The notes below the pieces were generated by a model. That model searched no databases. It was not told the DNA's origin and saw nothing but the letters and a program-made list of their open reading frames with translations. The position numbers and the translations under genes are program-made. From Coniochaeta sp. PMI_546 (lineage: Eukaryota; Ascomycota; Sordariomycetes; Coniochaetales; Coniochaetaceae), in the NCBI GenBank assembly GCA_021432605.1, contig MU271146.1, positions 248,001 to 312,000 on the forward strand: DNA of 64,000 bases, read 5' to 3'. Below, piece by piece: positions 1-12,387 of the stretch (positions within the stretch are counted from its first letter, which is position 1; every line of letters starts with the position of its first letter).

Positions 1-3000
1 CCAAAAATTGGAGAGCGAGTCGAGGTTCCTTTTCTTTGTCCTGTATAATTATACCCCCTTTTTCGGCGCAGGCAGTGGCTAGTAAACGGATGCATTGCGG
101 TGCGGCTGTGCTTCTGGATGAGGGCTACATGATGAACCTGTGTCTAGACTGGTAGTCAGGCGTGGCTGGTAATGAAATAGCTATTCGTTTAACATTATCT
201 GGCGCATAATGAACTACCCTATGCCAGAATGCCAGAATGCCAGGCACATGGAGATTGTGAGGTGTGCTTTGTGACTCAAGGCTCGTATGCGTCGACCCTC
301 ATCCAGAGCAAGGAGCATTATCGTCATTTGCAGACAAGTTTTCTACTCTAGGCCTAAAAATTGAGGCAAACTGACGTCTGGACGGAACTCATGTTTCTCT
401 CCTCACGGGAAGCCGAACCTACACCCACACAAAGTGAACGGTATAGGGAGTGATATGTTCTTCTCAGATGAATGCGGATTCCTTACCACGCTGATGCTCA
501 TATCTGGCCGTATATAACTGTACCGACGGCTTTCCGCTTGTTGATCGGCCACCTGCCGGAGGTCTCTCGCCCAGTCTGCCTAGAGCACCGACGCATATAG
601 AACCATTCGCTGTCCCTCTGCATGAGTGTAGGAGTAGGGTTGTTGGAGATCCGAACTTGCAGTATTAGTGGTGTGCTGTATATTGACCGTATATTATGCA
701 CAGGTAAGCCAAGGGGCGTATATTCAGGGGTAAATCAGCGCTCTGGCACGAGGTTGGGTTGGCAATATAAAAATAATTGGTGTGGTTATGGCTGCCTTTG
801 AGTGCTTACATTCACGTGCAGGTTTTGCTTGGTGATATTTTAAGAGAGCATATCGGTCATCTGTCGGATCCAGCGCATTTGTCTTATTGTCAGTCTATGT
901 GTTGATTTGGCGATGGTGTCATCGTGTGTCGAGCATCGTTGCTCTCAAGGTAAAGGACCAGCATGTATCTTGTTCATACGCAAAGTGACACCAGATAAGG
1001 AGTGTAAGTGTCACTCTCGATAACTCCCGAGTCGCCTTACTCGGCGCAAATCCTTGAAGTCATACATTACCGATCATTGGTTTTGCTCGAGGACATGGCG
1101 CACTCGAGGTCCAGTGTAGTTCTACTATGCATGCTCCTGATACAAACCAGGGACGTATAAGACGTTATCCCTGACAGACTATTCGTTGCAAGAGACTTCA
1201 TGCTGGGAGGCACTCTATGAAGAGCTGTTAAGGAAATGTTAATTGACTGTCGGTGGGCAGCAATTAGCACTGTGTATGTTGCTTGCCCTTGGCTCAGACT
1301 AGTCGTAGATGCAAGGTTGAAACTTGAGACGAAGTCCCCTGTGTATCAGAGGGCTGTCACTTCGAACCGGGGTAAGGGAGCGGCTGTCTCCCGGGCCTGG
1401 CATATCCGATCTGACAGGCCGGGGTGCTCGTTGGGATCTTCTGAGAAGTAGACTCCTAGTAGATAAGCTGGGACGAAAACAACCCGAGAAACATCTAGAG
1501 ATCCGATACCAGACGTCGCCCAGGGTTGTTTGTGGAAGGAGTAAGAGGTGACCAAGGAAGGTCTCGGACCTAGCCTTCGGGGGTGGTGGCATACCCAAGC
1601 CTTTAGCACGGCCTTCCGCCGATTATGCGTGGTATCGACGTGAAATAGTTCTCGAGGTACCTTTCCATAACTCGGCAACCCGGTTCTCTCAAACGCTCGC
1701 CTTCGGATGCCGTACAGGCGTACATATCGTCCGTCGGACTTTGGACCCAGGTCATCCGACTCTTTGGCGGCGTCACTCTCAGCCGTAGGGTTGCTCCGAG
1801 TCGCTTCTTGCCTTGGCAGCTTACAGTAAGACCTTCGACTGCACGCCCGTCCGCACCTCGTAGAGACACTGACGGCTGATGATCTCCCCGGCCGTGTTGA
1901 TCTCCGGCGTAGGATTTGTGTGAGGTTAAGACGATCGTAGGATCACCTTTATGGTGGAGGACAGGTCAGTGCTTGTGGTCGTAAATTTAGAAACGTGGCA
2001 GTGTTTGACTAGGCCGCACTAGGCAAAGCGTCTTCTGGAAGGATATGTGACCACCCTCTCATTGGTCATCGAGGGCGTCAAAAGCAGGGGCAAGCTTCCA
2101 AACGAGCTTCCCCCAGTCCGAGACTACACTTATAAGTGTAAACTACATGACGCCATGTGGATGCTTTGCAGACTTACCACAATTGCTAGAGTATTCCAGC
2201 CAGCTAGATGAGTAAGAATCTTGCAGTAATTCCTTGCGATTAACACCTATATAAAACCTGTTAATAGCAGTTTCCTGCACGATGACGGCTTCCTACCTGC
2301 ATCTGCACTTGCGATGCTGCAGTTTACGCATTTCATAGATAGTGCACCTCCGATGTCCTTATGCTGTTCGTACCTGAATACGGCTCCAGGCAAACGAAGA
2401 AATGCAGCTCGCCGGTCTGCAGAAACGATGCCAGCGCGTGACTTGCGACTCGCGACTTGCTGTTACTAAATCTGTGGCACGGCCATTAAAGGCCTTTTAA
2501 GCTTGTTCTGAGGCGTAACAGATGTCAAAGGTGTTTGAGACATCTGATAGGGGCCTTGAGATCAGACCAACGGGAGGCTCGAAGATCCGGTAACAAACCC
2601 CTCCCCCCACTTGGCGTTGCCAGTGTTTCAAGAACCCTACTGGCCAGCTCCAAAGTCACACGCCCGCTGTCGTGCCAAGAGCCTGTCGATACGCCCAAGA
2701 ACGACCGACGCCACCAGGACCCGGGCAGGGCACGACGAAACAGAATGCTTCGCAAGGTGTCCATGTGGCTTTGGCGTGCTCAGAGTCCAACTCGATACCA
2801 GACATGTGGACCAGTGAGAGAAGTGCCCTAGGACTTCGCATCGCTGCTGATACCCCTGGAGCATAAGAGCACATCCTAGACTTGTCGCCAAGGAAAAGCT
2901 TACTGTTGAAGTTGTCAGGAGAGAAGTCGGTCTGCGCATTCAAAATGGAAGAATAGTGTATCATATCATTCTTGGTCTCTAGTCGTAATGTGTGGCAAGC

Positions 3001-5755
3001 CTGGCGCATGCGATTTGTAGGCGCTGGCAACCATGAGGGTGTTCGGCCGTCGGACAGCCCTTTCCACAAGTCAGCGAATAGCCAGTTGCAATACCAAAAT
3101 TCACACCCGACGCTGGACACTAGGTGCATGAAGGTTGTCGTGTGGAGGAGCAGCTGGCTCGGCCTCGACCTCGTAGCCCACCCACCAAGAACTGATGCCA
3201 GTTGGCACGGCCTAATGTTGTCTGAGTCGTTACCGGCGTGCCGTCGTCCTGGCCGCTGCTTCGGCCTGCTAATACTCCTTACCAGGTCTCTGCTACCGCA
3301 TCATGAGCCTGTGCGACCTGGTCGACCCCCAAATGACCGGCGAATGCGTGCAGGAGCCCCAACGTTCACATTCATGCCTTCGTGTAGGCCTCCAAGACCG
3401 GATGCAGGAGCATATTGTTCATGGGCCAACGGTTCGCACAAGGGATTGTTCGCTTTTCGTAGCAGCGCCGTGTTGGTGGGATATAGTTCCTCATGCCGTG
3501 TCTGTCCCGCATCGGAACTTCGACTCCTTGATCCTCTTCACCTTTCAGTTCATGCATGAAGCCACAGACGATGTGCAAGACCTTTTGGAGCAATGCTGTT
3601 GGCCCAAGAAGGATGGAAGCAGCATTAGGCTCCGAGGTCCCGAATCAGGTCGTCCGACAGCGGGGTCGATCGGCGCCTAGATAGCTCCAACACCTGAGTC
3701 CTTCTTGGTCTTTCAGACTACGTGTTGGCAAAATTAGCGAGCAGTTGTACGGTAACTCGACTGGTCACTGTCCTGTACTTGAGGGGGCGGTAAAAGCCAA
3801 GGGCTTCATTGTCATGTTCAACTCTGTACTATGCTACAACAATTCAGAGACGCATTTGGCAAAGGGCGACCAGCCTCACAGTTACCGTGGCAGGCATGGA
3901 AGGAAAGAGCTGATCTCGTCTTACAAATCCACGCAAGTGCCGATCTTCAGGAGACAATAGTGGACAAACAGTGGAGGAGAGATTGAAAAGTAGGTAGATC
4001 CGGATCACAACGGAATAGCCTCTTGCCTACAGCTGTACTGTGATACTCGCCTCCTTGCTGCTCGTGAGGTCGTAACGAGAAGCAAATCCGATATCGTTGA
4101 TCATGCCAGTCATGGGCCAGCGATGCCTGCAGAACGCACAGCCAGTTGTGGGTCCTTGGGTCCCCCAAGTACGTACCCTGATACCCATGTCCATTTTCGG
4201 ACCCTTGCGAAGCCACCCTGGTCGCCCTCGCCCATTTAGATCATTCTCCCCGCCATGAGCCAGCCACCCCTGCCTCACCTCGTTGACGAGTGTGGGAGAA
4301 GCTGAAAAGCAGGAAAAGTGATTCTCGGCTGCTGGTACTGTACCTGCTGGATGACGAAAAGAACCCAAACTTGTCGAAACCGCTGCAGAATAAAAAGGTG
4401 GTGGCTGTGAGCCCGGGCTGGAATCATAGTAAGTGTAAAACCTATGATTCTTGCCGAAATAGATCTTATCCTTCGTTCTTTCGTTCTGTCCTCTACAGCT
4501 ACTACTTTTAATTACTCGCCTGCGTTTGTCTTCCACATCCATCGCAGCTCTTCATTACGCTTCTGCTGGCAAAGGGGGGGGGCTGCTTCTTATTACAACG
4601 CGCATCAGAAGCACGGATTCTGCGCCCAAATCAGCCGTGCCGTGTTGGAGTACAGGGAGTTTGATGCAAGGCGCTACATTCTCTGCGCTAAAGACTCTAT
4701 TCTCCCTACCAAGATTGGAGTTGTGAATCACGACTCCGAAACCACACGTCAAAGGTCTCGCGTCTCAAGGGATTCGACGTTCGTCAGACACCAGGGACAA
4801 GAAGAAGCCTCGCAGCCCTCGCTCGAGGAGGGGGTGGGCGTCGACAGGTCGGTTTTACCTGAAACGCCCTTGGGGCCAACCCCCACCACACCGGGTCTGG
4901 CCAATCCAACGTCGTCTACTCATCTCCACCGTCTGCTCTCCAATCATACCATCACATCCGATCACCTCCACGCATTAAAGTGGTGTTAAGCCTGGGATAT
5001 CCCTCCTGGCCGTTTACCATAGTACGGGCACAGTGTACAATCCATCTTCGCAGGTACGTTCGGCTCACCACAGGGGGGGCTTCTTTCTTGTCCATCATTC
5101 TCTCTGAACTGGGTGTTGGCCGGCACGGAGTACTGCGTCCAAACCGCAAGGTTCGTACTGCTTAGATCAGGCACAATTCACATGGTGGTGGAGACGATGG
5201 GTGTGTGCCCTCTGGCAGGCCCTGTCATGCATGCGAGCTCGGTTCACACAAGGGGATCCTGTGCTAGGGTTGGTCGAGGCCACCTCGACCGTGTGCATTG
5301 CATACCGCAGTACAAGCATAGTCTCCTTGCCGTCCGAAGTGCTCGTTGATAAAATATGCCACACTCCCACCGTCCTGGCAAGCGCCTACACTCTCCTTCC
5401 CTTGCGTGCCTTCCTGTCGACTCTATCCTGACCGGAACCAGCTAGACAGCGAAGTTTCTGACCATTGCCGAAAAGTTTACGGACCTATTGTTGGAAAACA
5501 AGACATTTGTCTTGCACGCCAGACATTCCCTGGATGCGGAGCATTCCAACGGGCGGCTATACTTCAATGTCTCACATCGACCAGCTCCCTCAGCAAAGGG
5601 GGCCAGCGGGCAACCCCACTAGAGGCCTGGAGCCAGAGCATACATATACACGGACACGGTCTGGCCAGGCATACCACGAGACTCTCATCGACAATTGCTA
5701 CCCCGAAAAGAACAGGACAGTAACTTCCCCAGAACCTCAAGAGAACCTGCCCAAG
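1..5755. other. Gene-poor region, no recognisable gene
   Basis: I recognise no protein, RNA gene or intact mobile element in this stretch. Open frames exist on both strands (the longest are about 195 codons at 2972-3559 on + and 157 codons at 2656-3129 on -), but they overlap one another, lack recognisable motifs and do not join through good splice sites. From about 4450 the + strand becomes pyrimidine-rich, which fits a promoter and long leader for the gene starting at 5756. A 9-bp inverted repeat lies at 4421-4450. Confidence 0.5.
4421..4450. repeat. 9-bp perfect inverted repeat (hairpin-capable)
   Basis: The arms GAATCATAG (4421-4429) and CTATGATTC (4442-4450) are perfect reverse complements separated by 12 nt. 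The element lies just before the pyrimidine-rich stretch upstream of the gene at 5756. It could be a palindromic protein-binding site or chance; function unknown. Confidence 0.5.
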
Positions 5756-6751
5756 ATGGAGACGCCAGTCCTACCCGAGAAGAGTGCGCTGAGAGCGTCT
5801 CGCATGTTCAATATGGATTCGAAGTTCCAAGGGTCGATCCAGTCCACCGAGCTATCACAAGCGACTCCGCACGATGTCTATCTATCCTCGGAAGAGGATG
5901 CGTCGTCGTCGGCCGACGAGTTTGACTTCTCCGACTACGACTATGACTCGGAGAGCGAAGATCCACAATCACCCCGGCGAACCAGTCATGAGGACACCGC
6001 CAGGGTCGTGTCAGTCGTGTTCATGGGAAAACCGTCGTTAATAGACCTGCCGACATCGCGGAGATCAGTATCGCCAAATTCGATTGAGGCAAGGAGACGA
6101 GCAAGCACCGTGTCTTCAGTCTCGCCAAGTCTACATAGGTCTGTCACGGAGTCCGCCGCGTCGTCATTACATCACCAGTCGCCGCGGAAGAGCAGTCTCG
6201 TGTCTTCCCTATTGTCGAGGAAGAAGCCACCCTTCCTCCAGATCGACCCCTACGCCAATGGCAGTACATACTCGCTGGATGCTGCCCCTAAGCAGGAAGA
6301 AGAGCACAACGTAGCGCCGAAGACACCACGGACACCCACAGCCATGCTCAAGAACATGTCCCGGACATTAAGCCTGGTCCGGAAGAGGAGCCGACCGCTC
6401 CTGAATACGAACATACCGATGGCCACGGCACTCGAGCATCCTGAAGACGACTACGCTGAAACCCCTGCATCAGCACCTGCACTGCCTCCAGCAACACAAA
6501 CAGAGCCATTGGGTGGCATCAGAATGTCTTCTCTACCGTCACCTCGTGTCACATACCAGGACATCATCAAGGCGGCCAAGAAGAACTCGATGATGGCACC
6601 ACTACAACCCTCACCAGTGTCAGAGAGCTACGCTGAGCAATCACCTGTTTCCTCAACAGCCACTACTACTACCCCTACTACGAGGAGAGGCATCCTTAGC
6701 GGACTGGCAGCGAGACGCCGGAGTGTCAAGTTGACAGGGCGGGTTATCTGA
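5756..6751 (+). CDS. Serine-rich, largely disordered fungal protein of unknown function
   Basis: This is a single-exon gene of 331 codons. The open frame extends upstream without an ATG, so the ATG at 5756 (context CCAAGATGG) is taken as the start. The product has a conserved-looking N-terminal segment of about 70 residues rich in Ser, Asp and Tyr, including the motif YLSSEEDASSSADEF. Basic Ser/Pro-rich tracts with several SPR/TPR-type sites follow, then a basic C-terminus. No signal peptide, membrane segment or enzymatic motif is visible. Composition suggests an intrinsically disordered, multiply phosphorylated protein. I recognise the style of a conserved filamentous-fungal hypothetical protein but cannot assign a role. 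It stands alone between two gene-poor stretches, with a leader that may exceed 1 kb. Confidence 0.75.
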   Translation: METPVLPEKSALRASRMFNMDSKFQGSIQSTELSQATPHDVYLSSEEDASSSADEFDFSDYDYDSESEDPQSPRRTSHEDTARVVSVVFMGKPSLIDLPTSRRSVSPNSIEARRRASTVSSVSPSLHRSVTESAASSLHHQSPRKSSLVSSLLSRKKPPFLQIDPYANGSTYSLDAAPKQEEEHNVAPKTPRTPTAMLKNMSRTLSLVRKRSRPLLNTNIPMATALEHPEDDYAETPASAPALPPATQTEPLGGIRMSSLPSPRVTYQDIIKAAKKNSMMAPLQPSPVSESYAEQSPVSSTATTTTPTTRRGILSGLAARRRSVKLTGRVI

Positions 6752-9700
6752 TCTTAACACTCGAATCTGGAGCATAAGAGGAAGGGAATATCTACACTAT
6801 GCATGCATTTCGGAGTCCTTGATTTACACACATACCACGGGCGGAGTTATACCTGTCATCATTTACCGCTGTTTATCGGATTGTCTACGACATAATGGAC
6901 CGGCGTTTGGCATCACTCATTCTGCTAGGCGTTTAAGGAAGGGAATACTTGGGATGGGGGTGGCTAGGAAGATGGGTCGTTGTTTATGACTACCATGTAC
7001 GGCCGCTTTGCTTTCGATGGAACATGATACCAATACTGCTTTTACTGTTTAGTTGCATTTTCAATGAGTCTAGATGACATGGAAATACAACACTGATCTT
7101 CTTCAATTGCTGCTCGCTTCTGCACCTGGCTCGACGTGTACTACATGCATTTGATTGATACCATTCTGCCATATTACTAACACAACATGATAAAATATGC
7201 TCAGATGTGAATATCCGACAAACGAGTGAAACACCCTGACATTCCCCCAGATTGCCATATCCAGTCCACACCGACGCAGGAGTCCAAGTGCGTGACCAGA
7301 CATGGACTTCCTCAGATCCGTTTGACAAAATGTTTCGGTGTCCCATGCCCGGTCCGGGCGCAAATCGAGCGGGTGTCTCCCCTGTTGAAACATCGACGGA
7401 CCTTTCATACCCACCCGGCTCGTCCCCAGGGCAGGACACACAAAAAGTTGTGAAAGTTTAGCACACGCAGAATGAACAACTGATCTGACAGTTGGTTTCT
7501 CCGTACAATGACGCGGAACTTGCCTCTTGCATGTGACTATTTGGTATCCATCCCTCGCTATGCCGGTGCTGAATCGTCCACAGGGTATCCGCCCTTACTG
7601 TAGATGTGCTACCTACTGTGTAAAAGGTCTCCACCCCCCTCTGATGCATACGAAGTGATCAGTCTTTCCCCCCCCCTCTCGGACGAGTCTGGAGAAAACC
7701 GGGAGAACCGGTGCTTGCGCGACTCAGTAAGGTAATCCGATAGAACACGGCCTATGCCGGTGTCTTCAATGCACGTGTTAGTTGGAGCAACAATCGCTGA
7801 AAATACTCCTGTCGAGTCCAATAGAGGGCGACACAAAGCATAGATTACACCCACAACCCTAACCCCGCGCGGTCACCCCTGCTGCCATTTGGTCCCGCTC
7901 GAGTGGCCGCCGTCGTCTCCCACGGGAGCTACGAGTTTAGAACCAGCAGAGGCGGCCGACGCCGGATCCGGCGCTGGCGACGGCGGCGAGATCGTCAGGG
8001 GCATTGGATGCGGCGAGATAGGGGACTGTGGTAGTTTTGGTGGAGATGGATGGTTTCGTCGCAGGTAAGAATGTTGAAAAGTGACTGGTTCTGGCTCGTC
8101 ATTGGTCAGTCTGTCAGTGGACGAAGGAACAAGCGGTGGGCTGGATTGACGACTCAGACGGCGAGAAGTCGTCGTGCTTCCGGCGCGACTGAAGTCTGGC
8201 CCCCGATGACAGAAGGTCTTCAAGGTTGAAAAGCAGACAATTCACGCTATCCTTCATGGTGTCGGAGACATCGACGAGGAATTGTTGGCTGGTGGCAACT
8301 GTGGCCTATGTTGGCCCATTGGCTGCGTATAGTCTAGACTAGTGCTTGTAGGTCGGTTCTGCCCCTTTTCCCCATTGTGCAATACTACACCACATACCGG
8401 CATTCGACGAGCTCTTTGCTGTTAAGATGGATCGCTTTAGGGGTCTCGCGGCTGGCTGAGCTGGGTTGGTCGACGGAATAGCCGGCATTGTCTCGCTGAC
8501 CTGAACATCGGACTGAGTTCGTTGGCTTTCACCAAAGGGACCACCTCCGTTCTAATGGGTGTCACCTGCGTTCCGCTATTGTTGTCCGAGGAACTTGATT
8601 TAAGGTTAAGCTTCGAGTCAGTACAACAATGAACGGATTGCGTATCATAAGGTCCACTTCATCATGTGGCAGTTGATCGGCTCGACTGCCTATCGCGAAT
8701 TTCAAAACCTCTCCCCTTTCCGCTATCATGTTCAGCAACTCGACAAGCTGCTGATACAAGGTCATCACCACTGGGCCTGAGCTAAGACTGAAAACGCTAC
8801 TGGTATACCTCTATGCGACCACTTTAACTTCCCTGTCACGATCCTTTATGCGAGATACCAGCTCACCCTCGGAGAGGTGGACCGAACGCATGAACGGGTC
8901 GGCGATATACTCCCAGCTGTTTGTCCCGCCGAGCGAGTAAAAGTATCTTCGTCTGTGCCACACTTTCCTGCGCACTGTATATCTGATTAATGGTAGCTAT
9001 AGGTCTGTCCGATACACTGGGCTCGTTGGCAACCAATAGCTCAGTACAATCGCGTGGCTCGAGTACAGCAGTCCTCCTACCTAATGGCGATGTTTCACTT
9101 GCCATAAGCCTGCTTGCAACCGTCTGCTCGTGACCGAGGAACTTTTCAACGACAGAGGAACAATACAGAAAAAACAAAGAAAGAAAAAAAAAAATCTTTT
9201 CTATGCGAACATATCTGCCGGTCCCAGCTATGCAAGCGGATGCGGTCGAGAACTTTCTGGTGGCTAGCGCAACAGAAACTGCCAAGTGTCTGCGTTTAGC
9301 CCGTTACCAACCTCTGGTAATAATATGCTCCAGCATTCCAACGCCAACCGAAGAACGGGAGGACCCGTACGCCATAGTACTCGCGGGGGCTAGGTGCAAG
9401 ACATGCTTTCTTTGTCTCACAGGCAGAACATCGTTGCCCGACCAACCGGTGGGTATGGTCTGCAAGTGAGTACGGAAGTCGGTGAACTACTATCCAGTGT
9501 CATGCTGACCCTCAGTTGTGCCACTGGCGCCATATGTGGGTGCGACCAGACTGGCGGATCGGTTGTCACGTCTCTGGTACTATAGGTATCTAGTGCTATT
9601 TGTTCGCCAATCGGCCAAACCGGTGCCAGCTACTATGTTTTCTTCCCCTCAGCTTGAACCAGTGAGGCTCTTCCCGACGGGGCTGGTAATAAACGAGGTG

Positions 9701-11231
9701 GCTTCAAGGGCAATATCAGGCCGTGTGCGGCGACCGAGGTCACGGATCTCACGAATGGGACATCAACGACAGGATACGGCTCTCCTGATTTCCGTACTAT
9801 AGGCCAGAGCTGACTGTCGTCTCTGTCATACTTAGTAGAGCGTCTACCCAGCGCTATAGGTATGCGTAGAGGAGAGAAATCGGCGTTCACTTCCTGTTTT
9901 CGCCAAGCGTGCATGTGGAGTACTTCGTAGTTTGTGGACGTGATGCCTTTTCGCTTGGTGCATCTTGCCGCTACTGCCCAGGAGTCCATGTCGAAAACCA
10001 CTTGCCCGTAGTAGGGTATGTATGGCATCGAGCGTCTCCGGTGATGAGTATGATCAAGGGAGGTCGGCGTCTGCGATCACAAGCGTCTTTCACATCAGAT
10101 CAATCCTTCGCCGCAGCTCCGTGTCTTTGTTGGTGATAAGTGATGATTTGCTGGCGTAAGCAGGCTCTAGAGTCCACCTAGCCGGGCAATATGTCTGCTC
10201 TATTCCTCCGCAAATGCTGTAGTTGTAATATGCACGCAAGAGGGCAAAGTCACCTTCCTGTATGTGAGCACCGGAAGGTCTTGCGCCGCCTTGGGAATCC
10301 GACAGATTGGTGGAAGTAGACGAGGGCAACGGCACAATCCGTACTGCACCTAGAGCGGACCTGACAGGTCTAGTAAATTCGGTGCCGAGCGAGGCCTTCC
10401 AGACTTACACACTTCAACGATCTATTTTGAGAATTATGTGTGACGCGTCGGGCTGGCTCAGTCAGACGGAAATGGAAGGGACGTAATATTATTCCGATGG
10501 CGACTGATTCTCGCGTTGGGACCGGCTTCCAGACTTTATAACGGGTTCAGCATTACTACAGTATATGTGCGTTCTATGCCGGCTTCTGATGCAAAGCAAA
10601 CGCAGGGGGGGGCAACATGTATAAACAATTAGAAAGGAAAAAAAAAACGGTAAGAATATCCAAAAACCCCGGTGATCGATACACAGTCCACTTGGTCCAA
10701 GACCTAGCCGACCAGCCATGTCGGCAGTGACCTCTCCCTTTTCAAGATGAGTGTGAGACCGGGACAGATGCCTTCCAGAGAATGCCCAACCGGTTGGCCC
10801 AACCAATATTTCCTCATGATACACCGACGCCGCTCACGGCCCCCGCCCACCCTCCATAATAACCACTAACGCCTCATCGGTACATAACGACACTTGAGAA
10901 GAGTCACAGCTAGGGCCCGCAAATATGCCGGCCTTCGTTGTATCTGATTAGTCGTGAGAAGCATCCAGTATTCGCCCGTAAATGTGTTGCTGGCCAACCT
11001 CCTTGAATAATTGTCGCGATACGAGTAAGATATATAAGACATGAGCCGTCTCGTCTTCTCATGCCCGGGCAGACGCGAGGCAAGAGTCAGAGCTCCTTGA
11101 CGTAATTGGTGCAACGTTATAGCGCTTGGAAGAATTCGAATCCGAGATCGGGTGTCTTCGCAGGTCCAGGACTCTCCGGCCGAACATGAAGAGCTGGCCT
11201 ATCTCAGCATCAAGTGCTTGACTTTCGCCAT
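6752..11231. other. Gene-poor region with scattered coding-like fragments
   Basis: No recognisable gene was found in these 4.5 kb. On the minus strand there are stretches that read like protein but are short and interrupted: about 80 codons from an ATG at 9105 down to 8863, a 69-codon frame at 8771-8562, overlapping frames at about 8300-7870 (one Pro/Ser-rich), and a 131-codon frame at 10028-9633. None has a known motif, and I could not link them by convincing splice sites. A-rich runs on the + strand occur at about 9165-9200 and 10630-10650. The region may hold decayed genes or simply intergenic sequence. Confidence 0.4.
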
Positions 11232-12387
11232 CTAAGCCTTCCGCGAACGGACAGTGGTGCCGTTGGACTTGACGGACGTTGACTTTGCGTCGTTGTGGAC
11301 CTTGTGGTGGGCGATGTCGGCCGGGTCGGGCAGAGGAGCCTGGCTCATGCGGCGGAGGGTCTTGCGGGTTGTCTGGCCCTTCTTGTCCTTCCGGCTGTAA
11401 GTGGCCGCGTAGAAGGAGAGGAAGAGCAGCAGGTAAGAGCTAAGAATGCAGATACCGGAGATGGCGGCAAATTCCTCACCGGCACACTTGCCCATGTTCG
11501 GGAGCCAAGGCCAGTAGGTCGAGGTGAAGTAGGTCCACGAGGCAAAGTAGACGAAGCCGAGGTCGATGATGAACTGGAGGATCTGGAGACGGGTGATCCA
11601 CTCCTTCCACCAGATGCGGATGCCACGTGCGCTCTGGAAGTAGTACCAGTACATGACAACGTGGACCGTCAGGTTGAGGGTGATGGGCACCCAGGAGACG
11701 GCAGTCGAACCGATGAGTTGGGTGTAGCAGAGAAGGGCGGTGGCGCCATGGTGGTAGCAGTGAAGGAAGGCTAGTATTATGTTAGCTTGGCATCCACGAC
11801 ACCCAAGTTCCGTCTGGCAGTTGCTGAGGAGGACGTACTCAGAGGCTTCTTCTTGAGGAAGAGGAAGCAAGTGTCCAACAGCTCCAAGTATTTGGTGAGG
11901 TAGTTCAACTGGATCAGACACGGTTAGCCAATGGTAGTCATGATGCAGACGGGACGGAAAAACATACGTAGTAGAGGACAACCAGGGGCTGGGTCCAGCC
12001 TCCCTTAACGTCGCAAATGGCATTGAAGACGCCACCACGCGCAACAGTCGGCAGGAGCTGCTCAATGAAGAGCGCCAGAAGAACACCGCTGATAACGGTC
12101 AAGTAGAAGTTGTGGATCAAGAACAGCGACTGTAGCTTGAAGGGTTCGCGATGGCGCATCAGCTCGCGACCGCCGAAGATGATGGCATAGTAAATGACGA
12201 TGAAAATGCCAGTCTCCTTAAGTGTTGACATTGGCGTCTCGCCGGGCACGAAGCGGAAGTCCTCTGCCGGGTATCCAACGACGGCCTCGAAGGCCTTGCT
12301 GAAGATTGGCCATAGGTGGATGCCAAAAGGCCGATCGATGGTCGGCAGAGGCAATTGCTCGTAGAACGAGAGCGGTTGTGTCGACAT
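11232..12387 (-). CDS. Fatty acid elongase, ELO/GNS1-SUR4 family
   Basis: This is an ER multi-pass condensing enzyme (3-ketoacyl-CoA synthase) that adds two carbons from malonyl-CoA to long-chain acyl-CoAs, feeding sphingolipid very-long-chain fatty acids. Exons are 12387-11968, 11908-11839 and 11770-11232, giving 342 residues in frame. The family histidine box HCYHH falls at about residues 167-171, just after the second intron, preceded by LDTCFLFLKKKPLTF and followed by HVVMYWYYF. Several hydrophobic segments flank it. The sequence is closest in feel to yeast Elo2/Elo3, which make C20-C26 chains; the chain-length preference is inferred. The C-terminus is basic, without a classic KKXX signal. 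It is divergent from COX6 across a 1.2-kb gap. Confidence 0.93.

Noticed and set aside
2656-3559. Overlapping 157- and 195-codon frames on opposite strands
   Set aside because: Both are open over the same DNA, without motifs or coherent start context; probably chance.
7840-7875. Telomere-like CCCTAAC near 7857
   Set aside because: There is only a single unit without tandem repetition.
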